A stretch of 64,000 bases of DNA. Source: Kiloniellales bacterium (lineage in GTDB: Bacteria; Pseudomonadota; Alphaproteobacteria; Kiloniellales; JAKSBE01). The DNA lies in the NCBI GenBank assembly GCA_030066685.1, contig JASJBF010000008.1, positions 1-64,000 of the forward strand. The letters are read 5' to 3'. The notes under the pieces were generated by a model. It worked only from the letters and a program-made list of their open reading frames with translations. It did no database searches and was not told the DNA's origin. Position numbers and translations under genes: made by a program. Shown here in pieces: positions 18,564-26,440 of this stretch (within the stretch, counting starts at the first letter, position 1; each line of letters opens with the position of its first letter).

Positions 18564-19360
18564 GCCGGGCCCTGCGCCGCGCCTATATTGCGGTTCTGGT
18601 GCTGTTCCTCTGCGCGCCGCTGATCGTGGTCGTCGGCGTCTCGCTCAACGCCAAGAAGCAGCTCCTTTTTCCCCCGGCGGGGACCTCGCTGCGCTGGTAT
18701 GCCGAGCTTTTCGAAGACGATGCCTGGCTGGGCGCCGTGGCCAACTCGCTTCTGATCGCCATGACCTCGGCCCTGGTGGCGCTGTCGATCGCCCTGCCGC
18801 TGGCCTATTTCCTGTGGCGCTACCGGGTCCGCTACGCCCGCGCGTTCTTCGCCCTCGGCGTTGCGCCCTTCCTTCTGCCGCCGGTGATCACCGCCCTCGG
18901 CTTCCTGATCTTCTGGGCGACCCTGGGGTTCTACGGCCAGCTGCCGGCGGTGGTGATCTCCCACGGCATCTTCTTCGTCACCCTGCCGCTGGTCACCCTG
19001 TCGCTGGGCTTCGAAGCCATCGATCCGGCCCTGGTCGAGGCGGCCGAGACCCTGGGCGCCGACCGGCGGCGGGTCTTCCGGACCGTGATCCTGCCCCTGG
19101 TCCGGCCCTATCTGGTGTCCGGCTATGCCTTTGCCTTTGTGCTCAGCCTCAACGAGTATATCGTGGCTTACATGGTGGCGGGTTTCACGGTAGAGACCCT
19201 GCCGATCAAGATCTTCAACAGCCTGCGATATGGCTACACCCCGGTGATGGCGGTGGTCGCCGTCCTCTTTGCCCTGCTGGCCGCCCTGATCTTCGCTCTG
19301 GTCGGCCGCTTCGGCAATCTGCCGCGCCTGCTCGGCGCCCTGGGGCCGGGGGAGAAATGA
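18560..19360 (+). CDS. ABC transporter permease, PotC-like
   Basis: A 266-residue permease with about six membrane helices and an EAA loop (LVEAAETLGADRRRVFRTVILPLVRP). It begins at the ATG that overlaps the previous stop (ATGA at 18560-18563). The open frame extends further upstream but that part is antisense-like in composition and belongs to the previous gene. It is followed 1 bp later by the nitrilase-family gene, so the hydrolase is almost certainly co-expressed with the importer. Confidence 0.92.
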   Translation: MSRALRRAYIAVLVLFLCAPLIVVVGVSLNAKKQLLFPPAGTSLRWYAELFEDDAWLGAVANSLLIAMTSALVALSIALPLAYFLWRYRVRYARAFFALGVAPFLLPPVITALGFLIFWATLGFYGQLPAVVISHGIFFVTLPLVTLSLGFEAIDPALVEAAETLGADRRRVFRTVILPLVRPYLVSGYAFAFVLSLNEYIVAYMVAGFTVETLPIKIFNSLRYGYTPVMAVVAVLFALLAALIFALVGRFGNLPRLLGALGPGEK

Positions 19361-19361
19361 C

Positions 19362-20156
19362 ATGCGCGTAGCCCTGCTTCAGGATTCCGGCGTTCCAGGC
19401 GAGCCGACCGACAACCTCGAACGCCTGGCCATGGCGGCCCGCCGGGCGGCCTCCGAGACGATCGACCTGCTGATCGCGCCCGAGCTCTACCTCACCGGCT
19501 ACAACCTCGGCGATCGGCTGCGCGACCTGGCGGAGCCGGCCGACGGCCCTTCCGCGAAGCGGGTCGCCGAGATCGCGGCGGAGACCGGCGTGGCGCTGCT
19601 CTACGGCTATCCGGAAGCGGCGGGCAAGAAGTTCTACAACGCGGCGCTGCTGGTCGACGGCGCCGGGGCTGTCCGCGCCAACTACCGCAAGACGCACCTC
19701 TTCGGGCCGGAGGAGAAGCGCATCTTCTCGCCCGGCACGGAGCTGATGCTGGTCGAACTCGGCTCGATGACGCTGGGTCTTCTGATCTGCTACGACGTCG
19801 AGTTCCCGGAAGCCGTGCGTGCCCTGGTCCTGGCCGGTGCCGATCTGATCGCGGTTCCGACCGCCCTGATGCGACCCTACGAGAACGTCCCTGAGCAGAT
19901 GGTGCCGGCACGGGCCTTCGAGAACCAGGTCTTCATCGCCTATGCCAACCGCTGTGGCCAGGAAGGCGAGCTGACCTACTGCGGGATGAGCTGTGTCATC
20001 GCGCCGGACGGCAAGCCTCTGATCCAGTCCGGCCGCGGCGAAGCCTTTCTGGTCGCCGAGGTCGACCCGGCGGCCTATGCGGAGTCGCGCGCGACCAACC
20101 CCTATCTCGATGACCGGCGCCCGGCCCTCTACGAGCGCGCGCCGAAGCGGCTTTAG
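19362..20156 (+). CDS. Carbon-nitrogen hydrolase (nitrilase superfamily amidohydrolase)
   Basis: A 264-residue nitrilase-fold enzyme. The catalytic Glu-Lys-Cys set is visible: Glu41 (IAPELYLTGYN), Lys110 (NYRKTHLFG) and Cys143 (LLICYDVEFPE). The set is typical of aliphatic amidases and N-carbamoyl-amine hydrolases acting in the cytoplasm on linear amides. The start is 1 bp after the last permease gene, so the substrate is probably derived from the imported compound. Its stop shares bases with the stop of the convergent ureohydrolase (20153-20156). Candidate substrates are an amide such as 4-guanidinobutyramide or N-carbamoylputrescine; neither can be decided here. Confidence 0.88.
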   Translation: MRVALLQDSGVPGEPTDNLERLAMAARRAASETIDLLIAPELYLTGYNLGDRLRDLAEPADGPSAKRVAEIAAETGVALLYGYPEAAGKKFYNAALLVDGAGAVRANYRKTHLFGPEEKRIFSPGTELMLVELGSMTLGLLICYDVEFPEAVRALVLAGADLIAVPTALMRPYENVPEQMVPARAFENQVFIAYANRCGQEGELTYCGMSCVIAPDGKPLIQSGRGEAFLVAEVDPAAYAESRATNPYLDDRRPALYERAPKRL

Positions 20157-21127
20157 CCGGCCTTGCGGGCCGCCAGGGAATCGGCGACCACGCAGAGGAT
20201 CTCGTAGAGGATGGTGGCCCCGACCAGAGCGGTGTTGCCGCTGGGGTCGAAGGGGGGCGCAACCTCGACGACATCGCCGCCGATCAGGTTGAGGCTGCGC
20301 AGGCCGCGAATCATGATCTGTGCCTCGATCACCGAAAAGCCGCCGCACTCCGGTGTCCCGGTGCCGGGTGCGAAGACCGGGTCCAGGCCGTCGACGTCGA
20401 AGCTGATGTAGGTGGGGCCGTCGCCGACGATGCCGCGGGCCTCTTGGATCACGTCCTTGGGGCCGCGCTCGTAGAGTTCCTCCATGTAGACCACGCGCAT
20501 GCCCGACTCGTGGCTGAAGCTCCAGATGTCCGGGTCGTTGATCGCCCCGCGGATGCCGATCTGCACGGTGCGCTTGGGATCGAGCAGGCCTTCCTCGACC
20601 GCCCGCTTGAAAGGGGCGCCGTGGTGGAACTTGGAGCCCAGGTAATCGTCGCCGGTGTCGCAGTGGGCGTCGAAGTGGATCATGCCGACCGGGCGCTCGG
20701 CCGCGATGCCGCGGAACACCGGCAGGGTGACCGAGTGATCGCCGCCGGCCGAGACCGGGACCGTATCGGCGCCGTGGAGCCGCCGGTAGAAGGCGGCGAT
20801 CTCCTCCAGCGCGCCCTCGAGCTCGAAGGGTCGCTCCACCCAGGCGTCGCCGGCGTCGGCGATCCGGCAGAGCGCGAAGGGATCGATTCCGGTCGCCTGG
20901 TTGATCCGGCGCATCAGGCTGGACTGGTTCCGGATCTCCCGTGGCCCGTGCCGGGCGCCGGGGCGGTTGGTGACGCCGCCGTCGAACGGGATGCCGACCA
21001 GGGCGATGTCAAGCGCTGCGGGGTCTTCCTCATAGGGCGCGCGCATGAAGGTCGGGAGCCCGGTATAGCGGGGCCGCACCATGGGATCGGCGAACTCCGG
21101 ATACTTGTAGCTTCTCTCGTCGGCCAT
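20153..21127 (-). CDS. speB: Agmatinase/guanidinobutyrase-family ureohydrolase
   Basis: A 324-residue binuclear-manganese ureohydrolase, releasing urea from a guanidino substrate. Metal ligands lie in SAGGDHSVTLP, IHFDAHCDTGDD and ISFDVDGLDPVFAPG, the three arginase-family motifs. TPECGGFSVIEAQ is common in agmatinase and guanidinobutyrase members; the two activities are hard to separate by motif, so the symbol reflects the family. Convergent with the nitrilase-type gene, with overlapping stops. Agmatine gives putrescine; 4-guanidinobutyrate gives GABA. Confidence 0.9.
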   Translation of the reverse strand: MADERSYKYPEFADPMVRPRYTGLPTFMRAPYEEDPAALDIALVGIPFDGGVTNRPGARHGPREIRNQSSLMRRINQATGIDPFALCRIADAGDAWVERPFELEGALEEIAAFYRRLHGADTVPVSAGGDHSVTLPVFRGIAAERPVGMIHFDAHCDTGDDYLGSKFHHGAPFKRAVEEGLLDPKRTVQIGIRGAINDPDIWSFSHESGMRVVYMEELYERGPKDVIQEARGIVGDGPTYISFDVDGLDPVFAPGTGTPECGGFSVIEAQIMIRGLRSLNLIGGDVVEVAPPFDPSGNTALVGATILYEILCVVADSLAARKAG

Positions 21128-21729
21128 CTCTGTCTGTTTGTCCCTTTTGAGCCTGTCCCTGCCGGGGCGGTCGCCGCCGCGACGCCGATCACGGCTGGCA
21201 GCTTACTCTCTGGCGCGCTCGGCAGGCAAAGGCGGTGTGCGGGTTTTCGGCCTCCCGGGCGTCACGACGAGCCGCGCCGCGGCGCGCTGGGCTTATCGCC
21301 TAGGCGGATACGGAATCTCCCCGGGTTCAATACTTATGCCTTTTGGGCTAATAACGGGGCAACGAATTTGCTGCACACCATGCTCTGGCGAAAGTCGAAG
21401 CTTCGCCACGCCCTCCGCTCAGGAAGATGCGCGGGCAAACCTGGCCACGGCTGTGACAAATTTAGGCCCCGTATCGCCCCAGGGATCTTTCAGCCGCGGT
21501 AGCAATCCTTGGTTGCTGTACTTCGGTCGGCACACCATACTTGGATTAACCCACCCCTGACCATGAACGAGGAGCTCAGGCCTTCAATGGCGGCACGTAT
21601 CGCCTGCAGGCCTTGAGGTTTTGGCCGCACTTCGCGGCGGCGCGCCGGTCTCCGACGGGCGCCTTTCGAAGCCTCGAGTCCGCTGTCGGCGACGCCTCGG
21701 GCCGGTAATAGGTCAGACGGGAGTCAGGC
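21128..21729. other. Long intergenic region with palindromes
   Basis: About 600 bp without a convincing gene. It contains the 10-bp palindrome CGCCTAGGCG at 21297-21306. A 7-bp inverted repeat TGGCGAA/TTCGCCA at 21386-21392/21402-21408 encloses CGAAGCTTCG-like sequence. The stretch 21310-21560 has lower GC than average. A continuous frame exists on the plus strand (21138-21560), but its composition (many Ser, Arg and Cys) and lack of a ribosome site argue against coding. Confidence 0.45.
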
Positions 21730-22035
21730 ATGCAAGCTGTGATCCAACTTCGGTCGGACGTCGCCGCGCTGCTGTACGGGGGATCGGTGGAATGCGCCGA
21801 TCGCGAAGAGCTGAGGAAGATCAAGCAGGACCTGGAAGAGGCCCTCAGCCGCTGGGGCCTGACCTTGAGCCCCGCGCACCCGGCCCGCCAGGACGCCGAG
21901 CTGAAGCGCTATTTCCTGCTGACCGGGCCGGCCGAACAGAGAGCCGAGGATGTGCTCCTGTCGCTGCGCCGCCTGGAAGCGGTGACCGCCGCCTATTCGA
22001 ATCCGCAGCCGCAGACGGTGGGCGCCTGCGGCTGA
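21730..22035 (+). CDS. Small hypothetical protein with possible inhibitor I9/propeptide-like fold
   Basis: A 101-residue cytoplasmic protein without signal peptide. The pattern 'hydrophobic N-terminal strand (IQLRSDVAALLYGG), long helix (REELRKIKQDLEEALSRWG), strand (KRYFLLTGP), helix (AEDVLLSLRRLEAV), strand ending AAYSNPQP' looks like the ferredoxin-like fold of subtilisin propeptides (I9), whose last strand often reads V..AY..P. This is a fold guess from pattern only. The start ATG at 21730 lies a few bases after a purine-rich GACGGGAGTCAGGC. It converges with the CoA-ligase alpha gene, with 24 bp between stops. Confidence 0.6.
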   Translation: MQAVIQLRSDVAALLYGGSVECADREELRKIKQDLEEALSRWGLTLSPAHPARQDAELKRYFLLTGPAEQRAEDVLLSLRRLEAVTAAYSNPQPQTVGACG

Positions 22036-22063
22036 TCGCGGCGCCGCGCCCCGCGCCGATCAG
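22032..22063. terminator. Candidate bidirectional terminator between convergent genes
   Basis: CTGATC at 22032-22037 and GATCAG at 22058-22063 pair across a GC-rich centre that can extend the stem. The structure overlaps both stop codons of convergent genes. There is no T-run on either side, so factor-independent termination is uncertain. Confidence 0.35.
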
Positions 22064-22941
22064 GACGCGCCGTCCAGGGCCTGGCGCATGGCGTGGCCGA
22101 TCAGGTTGGCGCTCTCGACCACGATGACTCCCGCCTTCTCCAGGGCCCGGATCTTGTCCATGGCATCGCCCTGCCCCAGCAGGTCGACGGTCCCGGCATG
22201 GCCCATGCGGCGCTCCGGCGGTGCGTTCATCCCGGCGACGTAGGCGACCACCGGCTTTTTCGGGCGGCGGTCCTCCAGGAAGGCAGCGGCGTCCTGCTCC
22301 GCACGGCCGCCGATCTCGCCGATCAGGACGATCCCCGCCGTCTTGGGGTCGGCCAGGAAAAGCGCCAGGCAGTCGACGAAGTCCAGGCCGTGGACCGGGT
22401 CGCCGCCGATGCCCAGGGAGGTCGACTGGCCCAGGCGGAAGCGGGTGGTCTGGGCCACCGCCTCATAGGCCAGGGTGGCGGAGCGCGAGGCGATGCCGAT
22501 GCGCCCCGGCTTGTGCGGGCGATCCGGCATGACGCCGATCCGGCAGGCCTCCGGCGTGATGATGCCGTAGGAGTTGGGCCCGATGACCCGGGTCTTGGAT
22601 CCGGCCAGGGCCTGCTTGACCCGCACCATGTCGAGCACCGGCACGCGCTCGGTAACGCAGACCACCAGAGGGATCTCGGCCTCGATGGCCTCGATCATCG
22701 CCGCGGCGGCCTGGGCCGGCGGCACGAAGACCCCGGTGGCGTCCGGCCGGGTCTCCGCCACCGCCTGCGCGACGCTGTCGAAGACCGGCAGGCTCAGGTG
22801 CGTGGAGCCGCCCTTGCCGGGCGTGACGCCGCCGACTACCCGGGTGCCCGAGGCGATGGCCCGCTCGGCCATGCGGGTCGCGGTGGCGCCGGTCAGGCCT
22901 TGAAAGACGACCCGCGTGTCTTGGTCGACCAGGATGCCCAT
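22060..22941 (-). CDS. Succinyl-CoA synthetase alpha-like CoA ligase subunit
   Basis: A 293-residue protein of the SucD family, the subunit that binds CoA and carries the phosphohistidine. His248 lies in RRMGHAGTV, exactly at the family site; the CoA-binding domain shows FQGLTGATATRM. Differences from E. coli SucD occur at usually conserved points: GPNSYG where SucD has GPNCPG, and SRSATLAYE where it has SRSGTLTYE. The acid substrate may therefore not be succinate; malate (MtkB type) or another short diacid is possible. The ATG at 22941 shares one base with the beta-subunit stop (TGATG), implying coupling. It is the last gene of a two-gene unit with a GntR operator upstream of the beta gene. 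Confidence 0.88.
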   Translation of the reverse strand: MGILVDQDTRVVFQGLTGATATRMAERAIASGTRVVGGVTPGKGGSTHLSLPVFDSVAQAVAETRPDATGVFVPPAQAAAAMIEAIEAEIPLVVCVTERVPVLDMVRVKQALAGSKTRVIGPNSYGIITPEACRIGVMPDRPHKPGRIGIASRSATLAYEAVAQTTRFRLGQSTSLGIGGDPVHGLDFVDCLALFLADPKTAGIVLIGEIGGRAEQDAAAFLEDRRPKKPVVAYVAGMNAPPERRMGHAGTVDLLGQGDAMDKIRALEKAGVIVVESANLIGHAMRQALDGAS

Positions 22942-24113
22942 CACGCGCCTCCCGCCTGGGCCAGCCGCAGCGCTTCGTCGACGGCCTCGCCCAAGTCGTC
23001 GAAGACGGCGGCGGGGACGCCCTGGTTGCGCAGGGTCATCTCGCCCAGCTCCTTGGCGGTGCCGGCGCCCCGGAAGACGATCGGCAGCTTCCGCGCCGAG
23101 GTCCGATAGGCCTCCGCCACGCCTTCGGCAAGGGTGTCGCAGCGCAGGATGCCACCGCCCATGGCGTTGACCAGGATGACCCGGACCCGCGGCGACCGCA
23201 GCAGGATGCCTAGGCCCTCGGCGATCTGGGCGCCGCTGGCCACCGGGCGCACGTCCATGAAGTTGGCCGGTTCGCCGCCGCGCCGCTTGATCATGTCGAT
23301 GGTCGCCAGGCAGAGCCCGGCACCGGTCACCATCAGGCCGATGTCGCCGTCCAGCCGGACGTAGTTCATCTCGAAGCGATGAGCCTCGCGCTCCTGCGGG
23401 TCGCTTTCGTCTTCGTCGCGCAGGGCTTCCAGCTCCGGGTGCCGGAAGAGCGCGTTGTCGTCGAGCACCATCTTGACATCGAGGACCGCCAGCTCCCCGG
23501 ATTTCGTGACCGCCAGAGGATTAAGCTCGATCAGGCTGGCGTCGAAGGCGAGAAAGGCCTTCCAGACCGCGGCGAAGACCCCGGCCGCCGCTTTGGCGGC
23601 TTCGCCGGCGAGCCCGAGCCCTGCGGCCATGGCGGCAAAGTCCGTGTGTTCGGGGTCCATCCCGGCATCGGAGGAAAGGCGGACCAGGCCCTCCGCAGCG
23701 GCCAGGCCGGCCTCGACGTCCTCCCCGCCGGTCGGGCTGGCGATCAGGGTCAGGCAGCCTGCCGCGCGGTCGACCAGGGCGGCCAGGTAGATTTCCCGCT
23801 CGATCTCGACGGCCTTCTCGACGTAAACCGACGTGACCAGCAGCCCTTCGCGGCCGGTCTGACCGGTGACCAGCGGTCGGCCCAGGAGCTCGCGCGCGGC
23901 CTCGGCCACCGTCTCGCGCGATTCGGCGAAGCGGACGCCGCCGGCCTGCTTCCGCCGGCCGGCGTGGATCTGGGCCTTGACCGCCCAGCTCCGGCCGCCC
24001 AGGACCTGGGCCAGGGCCGAGGCCTCCTCGGGCGTCGTCGCCACGCCGCCCTGCGGGCTCGGCAGGCCGTAGTCGCGCAGCAGGCTCTTGGCTTGGTGTT
24101 CGTGGAGGTTCAT
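22941..24113 (-). CDS. Succinyl-CoA synthetase beta-like CoA ligase subunit
   Basis: A 390-residue ATP-grasp subunit. N-terminus NLHEHQAKSLLRDYGLPSP and KAQIHAGRRKQAGG are family-typical. The C-terminal half diverges where SucC and MtkA are nearly invariant: MVTGAGL (Thr263 for Asn), DVRPVASG (residues 288-294) in place of DVGGGA, and NAMGGGILRCD (316-326) with one extra residue compared with NIFGGI.RCD. These lie in the domain that meets the alpha subunit active site, suggesting an altered acid substrate. A GTGGTATACCAC operator sits about 93 bp upstream of the ATG, the same as for tctC and the GntR regulator, so this ligase belongs to the oxalate-linked regulon. Confidence 0.88.
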   Translation of the reverse strand: MNLHEHQAKSLLRDYGLPSPQGGVATTPEEASALAQVLGGRSWAVKAQIHAGRRKQAGGVRFAESRETVAEAARELLGRPLVTGQTGREGLLVTSVYVEKAVEIEREIYLAALVDRAAGCLTLIASPTGGEDVEAGLAAAEGLVRLSSDAGMDPEHTDFAAMAAGLGLAGEAAKAAAGVFAAVWKAFLAFDASLIELNPLAVTKSGELAVLDVKMVLDDNALFRHPELEALRDEDESDPQEREAHRFEMNYVRLDGDIGLMVTGAGLCLATIDMIKRRGGEPANFMDVRPVASGAQIAEGLGILLRSPRVRVILVNAMGGGILRCDTLAEGVAEAYRTSARKLPIVFRGAGTAKELGEMTLRNQGVPAAVFDDLGEAVDEALRLAQAGGA

Positions 24114-24205
24114 GGCCGTCCTCCCGGCTTGCGTTCCGAAGCGCGCCATCCCCGGCCCGAACACGGAAGTTCGCACTCGGCGGCCCCTTCGTCGCACTCT
24201 GGTAT

Positions 24206-24217
24206 GTGGTATACCAC
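24206..24217. promoter_or_regulatory. GntR-type operator upstream of CoA ligase genes
   Basis: The 12-bp perfect palindrome GTGGTATACCAC. It contains TGGTATACCA, found also at 27582-27591 and 35405-35414, and fits the T.GT..AC.A pattern bound by FadR/VanR-type GntR regulators. It lies between the tctA stop and the start of the beta-ligase gene (24113). Confidence 0.7.
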
Positions 24218-24299
24218 GATTTCGGCGCCAAAGCAACCTCTTCGAACCCTCGGCCTCGGCCCGCCGGTGTTCGGGTCGGAACAGGACTTCGCCCGTGGT

Positions 24300-25805
24300 T
24301 CAGCCCGCCTTCCGAAGGCGCCGCGCGAGCGTCTTGAACAGCGGCAGGAAGATCAGGATCAGGGCGATGATCGTGATCGGCCCGGCGATCGGGCGGTTGA
24401 TGAAGATCATGGGGTCGCCGTTGGAGATCAGCAGGGACTGCCGCAGCGCGGGCTCCGCGATCGGCCCCAGCACGATCGCCAGCACCGCCGGCGCCAAGGG
24501 ATAGTCGAGCTTGCGCAGCAGGTAGCCGCCGGCACCGAAGATCAGCATCAGCCAGACGTCGTGCATCTTCTGGGTCGGCGCGTAGCCGCCGACTAGGCTG
24601 AGCACGAAGATGATCGGTGCCAGGATGGTGAAGGGCATCTTCAGCATCCAGAGAAAGGCCGGAATGAAGACGATGTTGATCAGCACCGCGAAGAGGTTGG
24701 CGGCGTAGAGGCTGGCGATCAGGCCCCAGACGAACTCGGTCTGGTCGACGAAGAGAAGGGGGCCGGGGACCAATCCCCAGATCACCATGCCGCCCAAAAG
24801 GATCGCCGTGGTCGGCGAGCCCGGAATCCCCAGGGTCAGCATCGGCAGCATGGCGCCGGTCGAGGCGGCGTTGTTGGCGGCCTCCGGCGCGACCACGCCC
24901 GAGACCTCGCCCTTGCCGTAGTTCTCCGGCGTCTTGGAGATCATCTTGGCGACGCCGTAGGACATCAGGGAGCCCGGCGTGGCGCCCGCTGCGGGCAAGA
25001 TGCCGACGAAGAATCCGAGAAGGGAACTGGACATGGCGACCTTCCAGGTGCCCAGCAGTTCCTTCAGGTTGTTGAGGATGCGATCGACCGTGATCACCGC
25101 CTTCGACATCATGGAATCGCCTTCGGTCTTCTCGATGGTCCAAAGCATCTCGCCGATGCCGTAGATGCCGATCGCCAGGACCAGGAAGTTGATTCCGCTC
25201 ATGAAGCCGATGATGTCGAAGAAGATCAGCCGCGGCTCGCCGCTCATGATGTCGAGGCCGACCGCGCTGAAGACCAGCCCGATGCAGATCGAGAAGATGG
25301 TCTTGGGGATGTCGTCGCTGCCCAGGCCGACGAAGGTGGCGAAGGCCAGGAGCATCAGGGCGAAGATCTCCGGATCGCCGAAGTCGAGGGCGATGCTGGC
25401 CAAGGCGGGGGCGAAGCCGGTGAAGAGTACGATCGAGATCGTGCCGCCGAAGAAGGAGGCGAGGGCGGCCGCGACCAGAGCCTTGTCGGCCTCGCCTCTC
25501 AACGCCAAGGGACGGCCATCGAAGGTCGTCGCGACCGCCGTCGAAGCGCCGGGAATGCCGAGCATGATCGAGCTGATGGCGCCGCCGTACATGGCGCCGT
25601 AGTAGATGGCCGCCAGGAAGATCATCGCCGAGGTCGGGGGGACCAGGAAGGTCATCGGCAGCAGGATCGCCACGCCGTTGACGGACCCGAGGCCCGGCAT
25701 GGCCCCGATGAAGAGCCCGACCACAACGCCCAGGATGACGAGCCCCATGTTCAGGGGATCGAAGGCGATGAGGAAGCCGTCCGTCAGGTGCTGCAAGATT
25801 TCCAT
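24300..25805 (-). CDS. tctA: Tripartite tricarboxylate transporter, large membrane subunit TctA
   Basis: A 501-residue permease with about 10-12 helices. The family motif GxxxGxxPGLG is present as IGAMPGLGSVNG near residue 35, with the second repeat GILPAAGATPGSLMSYGV near residue 270 and the GIPGSPTTA segment. TctA forms the channel of a secondary, binding-protein-dependent importer for carboxylates. It is the last gene of tctC-tctB-tctA, about 90 bp after tctB. The start ATG 25805 gives the standard N-terminus (a leading hydrophobic loop then VVVGLFIGAMPG). Confidence 0.93.
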   Translation of the reverse strand: MEILQHLTDGFLIAFDPLNMGLVILGVVVGLFIGAMPGLGSVNGVAILLPMTFLVPPTSAMIFLAAIYYGAMYGGAISSIMLGIPGASTAVATTFDGRPLALRGEADKALVAAALASFFGGTISIVLFTGFAPALASIALDFGDPEIFALMLLAFATFVGLGSDDIPKTIFSICIGLVFSAVGLDIMSGEPRLIFFDIIGFMSGINFLVLAIGIYGIGEMLWTIEKTEGDSMMSKAVITVDRILNNLKELLGTWKVAMSSSLLGFFVGILPAAGATPGSLMSYGVAKMISKTPENYGKGEVSGVVAPEAANNAASTGAMLPMLTLGIPGSPTTAILLGGMVIWGLVPGPLLFVDQTEFVWGLIASLYAANLFAVLINIVFIPAFLWMLKMPFTILAPIIFVLSLVGGYAPTQKMHDVWLMLIFGAGGYLLRKLDYPLAPAVLAIVLGPIAEPALRQSLLISNGDPMIFINRPIAGPITIIALILIFLPLFKTLARRLRKAG

Positions 25806-25894
25806 GCGTCTCTTCCCGGACCTTTGAGCGATCCTCTCCTCTTGACGCAGCGTCCCAAGGCCTGCGCCGCCTCGCTACCTGCAGGTGCCCGACC

Positions 25895-26392
25895 CTATAA
25901 GAAGATGTCGTAGAGCGGCAGAAACAGGGGCTCGAGATAGCCCTTGGGCAGAACGATCCTCATCGCGACGTCGAAGAAGAAGAAGGTGACGATCGGCGCG
26001 GAGACCGAGATCAGCATCGTCGTCGGCCAGGCATGCCGGCCGAGGAAGCGGATGTAGTAGATCAGGAACACCAGGATCGCGCCGTACATCCCGACGAAAT
26101 GAACCAGGGCGATCATGACGGTGACGCCGCCGCCCACTAGAAGGAATTTCTTCTTGGCGGCCGAGTCCATGTATTGCTGGTCCGACACAGACTGCGGGCT
26201 TTTGCGCCGGAACCAGTTGATGGCGATCCAAAGGCAGCACAGCAGCATGACTGCGGCCAGCCAGAAGGAGAAGGCGCCGCCCCCCGGGCCCTCGTCTTCG
26301 ATCCAGCCGATGGGGAGCTCTGCGCTCTTGACCATCAGATAGATCGAAAAGAGCGCCATCAGCGCTGCGGTGATGATCTCCGCCCTACGCAT
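25895..26392 (-). CDS. tctB: Tripartite tricarboxylate transporter, small membrane subunit TctB
   Basis: A 165-residue membrane protein with four predicted helices, the usual size for TctB. The first helix is ITAALMALFSIYLMV, and a Trp-rich pair (FWLAAVMLLCCLWIAINWF) follows. TctB is poorly conserved at residue level, so assignment relies on topology and on its place between tctC and tctA. It lies 48 bp after tctC. Confidence 0.88.
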   Translation of the reverse strand: MRRAEIITAALMALFSIYLMVKSAELPIGWIEDEGPGGGAFSFWLAAVMLLCCLWIAINWFRRKSPQSVSDQQYMDSAAKKKFLLVGGGVTVMIALVHFVGMYGAILVFLIYYIRFLGRHAWPTTMLISVSAPIVTFFFFDVAMRIVLPKGYLEPLFLPLYDIFL

Positions 26393-26440
26393 GATGGCGC
26401 CCTTTCGAGTCTCGACGTGTCGTGCCGTCCACGTTGGAGG

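Noticed and set aside
21138-21560. A 140-codon frame in the intergenic region
   Set aside because: No ribosome site, no recognisable domain, skewed Ser/Arg/Pro composition.
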